DNA of 64,000 nucleotides, from NCBI RefSeq assembly GCF_002531725.1, contig NZ_NWSQ01000005.1:372001-436000 (forward strand), in the 5' to 3' direction. A program made the translations under genes and the position numbers. Shown here one piece after another: positions 18,044-26,800 of this stretch. The notes beneath the pieces were generated by a model. That model was not told where the DNA came from, did not search any database, and worked only from the letters and a program-made list of their open reading frames with translations. Every line of letters starts with the position of its first letter. The first letter of the stretch is position 1. The stretch comes from Rhizobium sp. L43 (GTDB taxonomy: Bacteria > Pseudomonadota > Alphaproteobacteria > Rhizobiales > Rhizobiaceae).

Positions 18044-18278
18044 TACCAAGACCAAGCTCGTCTACATGGCAAACCAGATCGCCACCTTCTTCAAGAGCCA
18101 GCCGGCAAGCGAGGCCGTGGAGGGGGTTGCCAACCATATCAACAAATTCTGGGAGCCGCGCATGCGGCGGCAATTGTTCGAAATTCTGGAGACGGAGGAG
18201 AACGGCCTGGATGCGCTGGTGCTGCAGGCCGCTCCTCTGATCCGAAAGCCGGAGCCGGCAACAAACCAAGTCCGGTAA
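18033..18278 (+). CDS. fdsD: formate dehydrogenase delta subunit
   Basis: Small FdsD-type protein of 81 residues, last gene of the operon. It has the family features KLVYMANQIATFF near the start and NHINKFWEPRMRRQLFEIL in the middle. FdsD is needed for active formate dehydrogenase in related systems, probably in assembly or cofactor insertion with FdhD. It overlaps the end of fdhD by eleven bases. The gene downstream, a chemoreceptor, is convergent. Confidence 0.9.
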   Translation: MSHDTKTKLVYMANQIATFFKSQPASEAVEGVANHINKFWEPRMRRQLFEILETEENGLDALVLQAAPLIRKPEPATNQVR

Positions 18279-18311
18279 TCAGGATCGGCGCATGCGGGGG
18301 GAAGACGGAGA

Positions 18312-20084
18312 TCAGAACTCTTCCCAGCTCTGGACTGTCGCTGCCGCAGCGCCATGCGCCTTTGCGACACGTGAGACGAGGTGCAGCGCCGGGGAGCCAG
18401 CCTGTCTCGTCTCATGTCGCGCCTCCGACCGGCCAGCGGTCTGAGGTTGGCCCGGCAGCCGGAACCTCGTCAGCAGCACACGCAGCGTCTCGGCTTCCCT
18501 GGCAAGACTGTGGCTGGCGGCGGTGCTCTCCTCGACCATGGCGGCATTCTGCTGGGTTGCCTGATCCAGCGTGTTGACCGCCTGGTTGATTTCCTTGAGG
18601 CCGGTTGCCTGTTCCCTGGAGGCTTCGACGATGGCAGCGACGTTGCCGTCGATATCGCCGACCTGTGCGACGATCTCCTTGAGCGCCTTGCCGGTCTGGC
18701 CGACGAGGCCGACGCCATTCTTGACGAGGTTGCTCGACGTATTGATCAGTGCCTTGATTTCCTTGGCCGCCTTGGCGGAACGCTGGGCAAGCTCTCTGAC
18801 CTCCTGGGCGACCACGGCGAAACCCTTGCCGGCTTCGCCGGCGCGGGCCGCTTCGACGCCGGCATTCAGCGCCAGAAGGTTGGTCTGGAAGGCAATTTCG
18901 TCGATGACGCCGATAATATTGGTGATCTCGAGCGAGGACTGCTCGATCTGGTCCATGGCGGCGACGGCGTTGCGGACCACGACACCGGACTGTTCGGCGC
19001 CCAGCTTGGTCATGGCGACGAGGCGGCCCGCCTCATCGGCCCGGCGGCCGGAATCGTTGACGGTGGTGGTGATTTCCTCCAGCGCGGCTGCGGTCTCCTC
19101 GATCGATGCGGCCTGCTGTTCGGTCCGCTTGGAGAAGGAATCGGCCGATCCGCCGATCTCGCTCGAGCCGGCGGCGATCGCACTGGCATTCTCGCCGATC
19201 GTCTTCATCGTCTCGGCGAGACCTTTGACCGCGGTGTTGAAATCGTGGCGCAACTGTTCCATCGACGGGACGAAGGACGTATCCACCGTCCTCGTCAGAT
19301 CACCTTCGGAAAGCTGCCGCAGTGCGCCGCCGAGCAGGGAAATCGCGCTCATGCGCTGGGTGACGTCGGTTGCGAACTTCACGACCTTGTAGACCTTCCC
19401 GTCGGCATCGACGATCGGGTTGTAAGCCGCCTGAATCCAGATTTCGCGGCCGCCCTTGCCGAAACGGACGAATTCGTTGGCGATGAATTCGCCATCGGCG
19501 AGGCGCCGCCAGAAGCCGCCATAATCCTCGGTGCTGACATATGCCGGATCGCAGAAGATGCTGTGATGCTTGCCGGTAATCTCGACCAGGGAATATCCCA
19601 TGGCGTGGCAGAAATTTTCGTTTGCGGTCAGGATCTCGCCCTTCGGGGTGAATTCGATCACCGCCTGCGAACGCGAGATCGCCTCCAGCTTGCCGGAATC
19701 CTCGACCGCCTGCTTCTTGGCGGCGGTGATATCGGCGGCGAATTTCACTACCTTGAACGGCTTTCCGCCCTTTGAAACGGGATTGTAGGACGCCTGGATC
19801 CATATCTCCCGGTTGCCCTTGGCGAAACGTTTATAAGCGCCGGCATCATATTCGCCGCGGCCGAGGCGGGCCCAGAAGGCGCGATATTGCGGGGTCGCCG
19901 TATAGGCCGGCTCGCAGAACATGCTGTGATGTTTGCCGATGATCTCGTTCAGGCGATAACCCAGCGCGTTACAGAAATTCGCGTTCGCAGTGAGGATATT
20001 TCCATCGAGATCGAATTCGATGATCGCCTGCGATTTGGAGATGGCGTCAAGAATGTATTTCGAATCGGAGGTTAGACCAAACAT
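18312..20084 (-). CDS. soluble methyl-accepting chemotaxis protein with two PAS domains
   Basis: Cytosolic chemoreceptor of 590 residues from the ATG at 20084 ([10 protein letters not shown]), which has GGACAGGA just upstream; a longer frame to 20228 has no homologous-looking sequence. Two PAS domains in tandem (about residues 8-110 and 130-235) share GKHHSMFC / GKHHSIFC and [12 protein letters not shown] / [12 protein letters not shown], so they arose by duplication. The signalling domain has methylation helices and the tip [20 protein letters not shown]. There is no membrane segment. The protein ends SWEEF, like the C-terminal pentapeptide that tethers CheR/CheB. The signal is probably redox or energy state, by analogy only. 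Downstream of CheW but separated by a terminator. Confidence 0.9.
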   Translation of the reverse strand: MFGLTSDSKYILDAISKSQAIIEFDLDGNILTANANFCNALGYRLNEIIGKHHSMFCEPAYTATPQYRAFWARLGRGEYDAGAYKRFAKGNREIWIQASYNPVSKGGKPFKVVKFAADITAAKKQAVEDSGKLEAISRSQAVIEFTPKGEILTANENFCHAMGYSLVEITGKHHSIFCDPAYVSTEDYGGFWRRLADGEFIANEFVRFGKGGREIWIQAAYNPIVDADGKVYKVVKFATDVTQRMSAISLLGGALRQLSEGDLTRTVDTSFVPSMEQLRHDFNTAVKGLAETMKTIGENASAIAAGSSEIGGSADSFSKRTEQQAASIEETAAALEEITTTVNDSGRRADEAGRLVAMTKLGAEQSGVVVRNAVAAMDQIEQSSLEITNIIGVIDEIAFQTNLLALNAGVEAARAGEAGKGFAVVAQEVRELAQRSAKAAKEIKALINTSSNLVKNGVGLVGQTGKALKEIVAQVGDIDGNVAAIVEASREQATGLKEINQAVNTLDQATQQNAAMVEESTAASHSLAREAETLRVLLTRFRLPGQPQTAGRSEARHETRQAGSPALHLVSRVAKAHGAAAATVQSWEEF

Positions 20085-20313
20085 TCCTGTCCCCTTGAGA
20101 TACACAGCGTTTGCCGTTTCGGCTGGAGAAGCGAGAGGGCGGGCGAGGTATGCCGGTGCCGGGAAGAACCGGTGGCCGGTTATCGTTCCCTCTGCGCCGG
20201 ATTTGTCATCCGTATGCTTCCCCACCATGCTGAGGGAACGTGGTTAATATTACGTATAAAAGCGATTGCTAATAATATGGTGTTGATACAGCAAGTTTGC
20301 TTGAGGCGACAAT

Positions 20314-20338
20314 AAAAAACCGCCCGGTGGGGCGGCTT
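20314..20338 (-). terminator. terminator of the cheW gene
   Basis: On the minus strand AGCCGCCC-CACC-GGGCGGTT forms a stable hairpin followed by TTTTTTATT. It lies about 25 bases after the CheW stop and separates it from the chemoreceptor gene, which must have its own promoter in the AT-rich stretch 20085-20313. Confidence 0.88.
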
Positions 20339-20363
20339 TGAAGTTGCGAATGATAACGGCCGA

Positions 20364-20840
20364 TCAGGCCGCCAGTTCATCCGTCTCGTTTTCCTTGAAC
20401 ATCTTGGCAAGGTTCAGGAAGCAGATCATGCCGTTTTCGGAAGCGATGATGCCTTCGCAATAGGCGCGGTCGAAGGAGGCGGTCACTTCAGGCACCGGCT
20501 GGACCTGGCTGGACGAAATGGTGAGAATATCGGAGACGCGGTCGACGAGCATGCCGATGACCATGCTATGAACTTCGGCGACGACAATGGCGCTGCGCTC
20601 GTTGGCGACGGTGCTCTTCATGCCGAGCTTGTAGGCGAGGTCGATGATCGGGATCACTGAGCCGCGCAGGTTCATGACGCCGATGACGTCAGCCGGCGAA
20701 TGCGGGATCGGCGTCGAGGGCGCCCAGCCGCGGATTTCGCGGATGGTCGTGGTCTTGACGCAGAATTCCTGATCATGCAGGCGGAAGGCAATGATTTCGA
20801 GCGTATCGCCGCTGAAGCTAGTGGAATTGATCGTGGCCAT
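20364..20840 (-). CDS. cheW: chemotaxis coupling protein CheW
   Basis: CheW-family scaffold that links chemoreceptors to the CheA kinase, 158 residues from the ATG at 20840 (MATINSTSFS), which has GGGAAGAA upstream; the frame extends further but that part looks untranslated. The domain covers the whole protein, with IREIRGWAPSTPIPHSPADV, VMNLRGSVIPIIDL and DRVSDILTI motifs. It is not in a large che operon here; the next gene downstream is a chemoreceptor, so the two probably work together. Confidence 0.93.
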   Translation of the reverse strand: MATINSTSFSGDTLEIIAFRLHDQEFCVKTTTIREIRGWAPSTPIPHSPADVIGVMNLRGSVIPIIDLAYKLGMKSTVANERSAIVVAEVHSMVIGMLVDRVSDILTISSSQVQPVPEVTASFDRAYCEGIIASENGMICFLNLAKMFKENETDELAA

Positions 20841-21037
20841 AGAATTCTTCCCAACTGTCGTAAGCCAAAGCAGAAGCGGGTGCGCCACCATTGGCGCTGA
20901 CGAGCCTTGCCTTCACACCACGCCGATGGCTTTGCGCTCGGCGAAGCATCGTTACGGTTACGACGACATTAGCGAAAGAGTGTTGCCCAAATCTAAATCG
21001 GAAGCGGGATTGCGAAGGTTTTCAGCCCCGTTTTACT

Positions 21038-22243
21038 TCAGCCTATGGTCTTTTCGATCTGCGAGACGGCCCAGTCCACCTGTTCTCTCGTGATGACCAA
21101 TGGCGGAGCGAGGCGAATCGTGTGGTCGTGGGTATCCTTGGCGAGAAGGCCGCGCTCCTTCAGGCCATGGCAATATTGCCGCGCGCCGCCGGCTTCGGGC
21201 TCCAGCTCGATCGCCATCATCAGGCCGCGGCCGCGCACCTCCCTGACGATATTGGAGCGGATCGACCTCAAGCCTTCGAGGAAATAGTCGCCCATGACGG
21301 CGGCGTTCTCGATCATTCCCTCCTCAACGAGCACCTTGAGGGCCGCGCGCGCCACCGCGCAGGCGAGCGGATTGCCGCCGAAGGTCGAGCCGTGCTGGCC
21401 GGGCTTCAGCACGCCGAGGACCTCGGAATTGGAAAGCACGGCCGATACGGGGTAGAAGCCGCCTGATAGTGCCTTGCCGATCAGTGTCACATCGGCCTCG
21501 ATGCCTTCGTGCTCCTCGGCGAGCAGCTTGCCGGTGCGGCCGAGGCCGGTCTGGATCTCGTCGAGGATCAGGGTGACGTTGTTATCAGTGCAGAGTTCGC
21601 GGATGCGGGTGAAATAGCCCGCCGGCGGGATGACGACGCCGGCTTCGCCCTGGATCGGCTCGATCAGGGCAGCCACCGTATTGCCGTTGATCGCTGCTTC
21701 GAATGCCTCGGCATCGCCGAAGGGAACGGTGAGGAAACCCGGCGTATAGGGGCCGAAGCCGGTGCAAGCGTCGGGATCGGTGGAGAAGCTGATGATGCTC
21801 AGCGTCCGGCCGTGGAAATTGTCGGCGCAGACGATGATCTCCGCCTTGCCTTCCGGCACGCCCTTGACCTCATATCCCCATTTGCGCACCGCCTTGATGG
21901 CGGTCTCCACCGCTTCGGCGCCTGAGTTCATCGGCAGGATCTTGTGCGAGCCGGTGAGCGCCGCGAGCTCTTCATAGAGATAGGCGAGCTGATCGTTGCG
22001 GAAGGCGCGCGAGGTGAGCGTCAGCCTGCCCGCCTGCTCGACCATGGCGGCAAGGATCTTCGGATGACAATGGCCCTGGTTGACGGCGGAATAGGCCGAG
22101 AGGCAATCAAGATAACGATTGCCGTCGGTATCCCAGACATGAACACCTTCGCCGCGCGTCAGCACCACGTCGAGCGGCTTGTAATTGTTGGCGCCGAGCC
22201 GCTGTTCCGTGGCGATCAGTTTTTCCGAAGTGTTCATGGCCAT
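21038..22243 (-). CDS. rocD: ornithine aminotransferase
   Basis: PLP-dependent class III aminotransferase, 401 residues, converting ornithine to glutamate semialdehyde. It begins [20 protein letters not shown], close to known OAT N termini, with [20 protein letters not shown], and the PLP lysine in [15 protein letters not shown]. It lies 21 bases after the arginase gene on the same strand, so arginine is degraded through ornithine to glutamate by one operon. The divergent Lrp-type gene at 23324 probably regulates it. Confidence 0.95.
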   Translation of the reverse strand: MAMNTSEKLIATEQRLGANNYKPLDVVLTRGEGVHVWDTDGNRYLDCLSAYSAVNQGHCHPKILAAMVEQAGRLTLTSRAFRNDQLAYLYEELAALTGSHKILPMNSGAEAVETAIKAVRKWGYEVKGVPEGKAEIIVCADNFHGRTLSIISFSTDPDACTGFGPYTPGFLTVPFGDAEAFEAAINGNTVAALIEPIQGEAGVVIPPAGYFTRIRELCTDNNVTLILDEIQTGLGRTGKLLAEEHEGIEADVTLIGKALSGGFYPVSAVLSNSEVLGVLKPGQHGSTFGGNPLACAVARAALKVLVEEGMIENAAVMGDYFLEGLRSIRSNIVREVRGRGLMMAIELEPEAGGARQYCHGLKERGLLAKDTHDHTIRLAPPLVITREQVDWAVSQIEKTIG

Positions 22244-22264
22244 TCTCTCCCTTTATGTCGCCTT

Positions 22265-23200
22265 TTATGCCGCGCGTGTCGGACGATCGAAGATGCGGCG
22301 GCCGAAGAGGCTTGCCGTCAGCTCCACCAGGATACGGGCGCTCTTGCCGCGATCGTCGAGAAACGGATTGAGCTCGACGAGATCGAGCGACGAGACCAGG
22401 CCGCTGTCCGAAAGCATTTCCATCACCAGATGTGCCTCGCGGAAGGTCGCGCCGCCAGGCACCGTCGTGCCGACACCGGGGGCAATCTCGGGGTCGAGGA
22501 AATCAAGGTCGAGGCTGACATGCAGCAACCCGTTCGCCTTGGTGACGACATCGAGGATCTCACGCATGATGGCGCCGATGCCCTGCTCGTCGATCGCGCG
22601 CATATCGAAGACGTTGACGCCGTGTTCATGGATTTCCTCACGCTCGCGCGCATCGACCGAGCGAATGCCGACCTGGAAGACATTCTTCGGATCGACGAAC
22701 GGACGGTCTTTCGGCAGGATCTCGGCGAACTCAGCCTCGCCGCAGAAGAAGGCGACGGGCATGCCGTGAATATTGCCGGAGGGCGAGGTGGCCGGGGAAT
22801 TGAAATCGGCATGGGCGTCGAGCCAGAGCACGAAAAGCGGGCGGTCTTTGCTGGCGGCATAGCGGGCCATGCCGGAGACGCTGCCCATGGAAAGGCTGTG
22901 GTCGCCGCCAAGAATCAGCGGGAAACGGCCGGAGGCGGCGACATCATGGACGCTGTTTTCGAGGGCGCGCGTGAAGGCGCCGACGATCCTCAGATTATGG
23001 GCTTTCGGATGGTTCGGCAGGTCCATTGCCGGCACGATCCTGAGATCGCCGAGATCGGCGACGTCATGGCCAAGCTCGATCAACGTCTGGTCGACGCCGG
23101 CGATACGCAGCGCCGCCGGACCCATGGCGGCCCCTCTGCGGCCGGAGCCTTCTTCCAGCGGCGCGCCGATGAGGGTGACAGATCGCGATTGGGCATTCAT
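22265..23200 (-). CDS. arginase
   Basis: Binuclear manganese enzyme splitting arginine into ornithine and urea, 311 residues from the ATG at 23200 (MNAQSRSVTLIG), preceded by GGAG. Metal-binding motifs GGDHS, DAHADFN and SLDLDFLDP are all present in order. A longer reading frame to 23611 exists but overlaps the divergent Lrp-type gene and has no domain. It is the first gene of the arginase-ornithine aminotransferase operon (rocF/argI type). Confidence 0.95.
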   Translation of the reverse strand: MNAQSRSVTLIGAPLEEGSGRRGAAMGPAALRIAGVDQTLIELGHDVADLGDLRIVPAMDLPNHPKAHNLRIVGAFTRALENSVHDVAASGRFPLILGGDHSLSMGSVSGMARYAASKDRPLFVLWLDAHADFNSPATSPSGNIHGMPVAFFCGEAEFAEILPKDRPFVDPKNVFQVGIRSVDAREREEIHEHGVNVFDMRAIDEQGIGAIMREILDVVTKANGLLHVSLDLDFLDPEIAPGVGTTVPGGATFREAHLVMEMLSDSGLVSSLDLVELNPFLDDRGKSARILVELTASLFGRRIFDRPTRAA

Positions 23201-23323
23201 GTGGAGGGCTCCGTGTTGAGGCCTGTTTCGGCCGATAGTGGGATAAAGGGCTGGCGGCAAAAAGATGGAAAAGTGCCAGAAATGGATTATGATTGCGCAA
23301 ATTGATAAACCTATTTTGACAAA

Positions 23324-23761
23324 GTGATCGGCGTGGATGATCTCGATACCGAACTTCTGAGTGCACTTCGCCACAATGCCCGGATATCCGTCTCCTCGCT
23401 GGCGGCGCTGACGGGCGCGTCGCGGGCAACGGTTGCCGCCCGGATCGACCGGCTGGTCGCCAGCGGCACCATCGTCGGCTTCACCATCCGCACCAGCCAT
23501 GAGACACGGTCGGCCGGCGTGCGCGCCATCGTCATGATCGAAGTGCTCGGTAAGCTCGCCGACCGGGTGGCCGACCAGCTGCGGGGCCTGCCGCAGGTGC
23601 GCGCGCTCCACAGCACCAACGGCAAATGGGATTTCGTCGCCGAGCTCGAGGATCGCGACCTTGCCTCCTTCGACGAGACGCTGCGCCGCATCCGGCTGAT
23701 CAACGGCATCAATTCGACCGAGACCAATATCCTTCTCAAGACAAGCAAGACAGGTTTCTAA
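23324..23761 (+). CDS. Lrp/AsnC-family regulator of arginine catabolism
   Basis: Lrp-type regulator, 145 residues. Helix-turn-helix at about residues 5-60 (LLSALRHNARISVSSLAALT and ATVAARIDRLVASG), then the ligand-binding RAM domain. The start is GTG at 23324 or GTG at 23333. It is divergent from the arginase gene with 123 bases between; this gap is AT-rich and contains TTGCGCAA and two TTGA-type promoter boxes. Regulation of the arginase operon in response to arginine or ornithine is inferred from position. Confidence 0.88.
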   Translation: MIGVDDLDTELLSALRHNARISVSSLAALTGASRATVAARIDRLVASGTIVGFTIRTSHETRSAGVRAIVMIEVLGKLADRVADQLRGLPQVRALHSTNGKWDFVAELEDRDLASFDETLRRIRLINGINSTETNILLKTSKTGF

Positions 23762-23808
23762 GCCGGCTCAAGGTTGATGCCGATCGTTCAAAGCCGCTGC
23801 GACGGGTA

Positions 23809-26800
23809 TCAGTATTCCCGCTCGTAAACGATGCCCGCTTCGCCCTCACCGTTACCCCCGGCCGCACCGCGCAGCTTGACGCCGCGGCCGACGTCGAGGT
23901 TGATCACCGCCTTGGCGCCGGCTGAGCCGCCCTGCTGCAATTCGAAATAGGTGCGGTCGTTGAGATAGCGGCCGACGCTGACGCTCGTCTGGCCCTTGGA
24001 ATCTGTGCTGATGTCGAGATCGTCGACGCCGAGCTGGTTGCGCAGGCCTTCGAAAAGCGAGGTGGAGCGGTTGCCCGCCAGCTGGCTGACGGCATCGGCG
24101 AGCTGAGCGATCTGCACCGGCGAGAGCTTCGACATCGACTGGCCGAAGATCAGTTGCGCTAGCACCTCGTCCTGCGGCAGTTGCGGCGAGGAGGAGAAGG
24201 TGATGGCGGGGTCGGTGGCGAGGCCCGCGACATCGACGGTCAGCGTCGTCGAGCCGGAGGCTGAGGTCGCTTCCATGTCGAGCGCCGGCGTCAGGTCGCC
24301 GGCAAAGGTGATCCGGCTCTTGTCGGTGAAATCCATACGGCGGTTGAGAATGGTCAGGCGCCCGCGACGCATGGTGAAACCGCCGGTCACGATGGGTGCC
24401 GCCGCCGTTCCGCGGATCGTCACACGGCCGCCGAGCTCGGCATCGATGCCGCGGCCGCGCACGAAGATATGCGAGGGCGCGTCGATTTCGAGATCGAGCG
24501 TGATCGTCGAGGACTTCTCGCCGGGTTTCCGCTCGCCGTCGTCTCGGAGCTGCGCAAGCACCGCTCGCGGCGCATTCTTGTGCCGAATGTCGATTTCACT
24601 GAGCGAGGTCGGCAATTTTTCCGGCACGGTAATCGAGGTCTTGTCCAGCCGAAGCTTGCCGCTCAGCGTCGCGCTCATGATCGGCCCGCGCAGGCCCAGC
24701 GTTCCGTTGACTGTGGAAACGACAAGGGTTCCGTCGACATAGACCGCCTTGTCGAGCTTGAGCGAAATGTCGGCGGGAAAGCCGCCGGCCGGCTGGATGC
24801 CGATGGTGCCGCTCGCCGAGATCGTGCCGCCGCCGCCGAGAGTGCCGTTGAGGCGCGATATCACGGCCTGGCTGCCATTGAAGGTCACTGCCGCGGTAAG
24901 ATTGTTGACGGCAAGATTGCGCCGGACGTCGACGAGCTTCGCGCCTGAGGTCGAGACAGTGCCGTTGATGACGGGGACTGCGGCCGTTCCGCCGATCTGC
25001 AGGTTGACGGTGGCGACGCCGTCGGCGACGAGGCCCTGTTCGGCAAGCGGGGCGCCGAGCACGGCGAAGGGAAGATTGCCGTTGAAGCGCATGTCGATGG
25101 CGCGGTTGCCTGTGATCACCACGCTGCCGCCGCCCTTCAGCGACATGCCGGCGTCGCCGGCAAGGCTGGTATCGACGGTCAGTTTGTTGCCGGCAAGCTT
25201 GCCCGAGGCGCCGATGGTGAGCGGCGAAAGGCCGGCGCCCTTCGTCTGGCTCGTCGCCGCATTCTTCCAGTCGACCTTGAAGTCGACGGACGGCGCCGAT
25301 AGCGCGCCAGTGGCCTTTGCGGTCGCCGAGACCGCGCCCTCGGCGCCAAGACCGGGAACAAAGCCATTGGCGAGGCTGGCCGGGACGTTGGTGGCGTTCG
25401 CCGTGACGTCGACCGAGCGGATCGAGGTGCCGGCGATCGAAAGATTGCCGGCGGCTTTCAGCGCAATGCCGCCGCCACCGCTGAGATCGGCATCGAAATC
25501 GAGCCTGTCGCCGGCGTATTTTCCCGTCGCCGCCAGTGCCAGCCGGGAAAGGCCGGCCGCCTTGGTGTGGCTGGTCGCGGCATCCTTCCAGTCGAGCTTG
25601 AAATCGACGATCGGATTTGCCGGTGTTCCCGACGTCACGGCGTTTGCCGAAAGCGTGCCCTCGGCACCGAGACCGGGAACGAAGGCATTGGCGATATTGG
25701 CCGGCAGCGCCGGGATATCGGCATTGATCGAAAGGTCCCGGATCGCCGTTCCCGCGATGGTGACGCCGCCCTTCGCCTTGGCTAATACGCCGTCCTTGCC
25801 GGCGAGATTGGCGTCGAAATCGACCCGGTCATTGGCGAACTTGCCGGATGCCGCGGCACTCAGACCCGAAAGGCCGCTGCTCCTGGTCTGGGCGGTGGCG
25901 GCATTCCTCCAGTCGAGCTTGAAATCGACGGCCGGCTTTGGAAGCGCTCCAGACGCGGATGCCGTTCCCGAGACGGTGCCCTCTGCGGCAAGACCGGGGA
26001 CGAAGCCGTTGGCGAGGCCGGCGGGCAAATTGGAAAGATCGGCCTTGACGTCAAGGGTTTTAACCGAGGTGCCCGATATCGCAACGTTGCCGGCGGCCTT
26101 CAGCGACAGACCGTCCTTGCCGGCGAGATTGCCGTCGAAGTCGAGCCGGTTGTCGGCGAAGCGGCCGGATGCGGCAAGCGCCAGACCTGAGAGATGGGCG
26201 CTTCTGGTCTGGCTGGTTGCAGCATCCGTCCAGTCGAGCTTGAAGTCGGCTTTCGGTGCGGCGGGTGTTCCGGCGGCCGACACAGTGCCCGATATCGTGC
26301 CGCCGGCCGCCAGATCCGGAACGAAGGCATTGGCGAGCGCGGCCGGAACCTTGGCGATCTCGGCATCGACCTTGATGTTTTCGATCGTCGTGCCGGCGAG
26401 GGCGACATTGCCCGTGCCCTTCAGCGAGAGGCCTTCGTCGCCGCTGGCCGCCGCGTTGAAATCAAGCTTGTTGTCGGCAAATTTTCCCGATGCGGTCAGA
26501 CCGAGAGCGGCAAGGCCGGCACGTTTCGTATGGCTGGTCGCAGCGTTTTTCCAATCGAGGTCGAAATTGGCGGTCGGAGCGGCAAGCGAGCCTGTGGCCG
26601 AGACCGTTCCGGAGATCGCGCCTTCGGCGGCGAGATCGGCGACGAAGCTGTTTGCGATATTCGCCGGGATATTTGCCAGCGTGGCATCGACGGTGACATT
26701 GCCGATCGTCGTGCCGGTGATGGCGACATTGCCGTTTGTTTTCAGCGACAGGCTGTTGGCGCCTGATATCGCCGTGTCGAAATCGAGCTTGTTGTCGGCG

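Noticed and set aside
22265..23611. Arginase frame extended to 448 residues
   Set aside because: The extension overlaps the divergent Lrp-type gene and has no family sequence; ATG 23200 has GGAG and the right N terminus.
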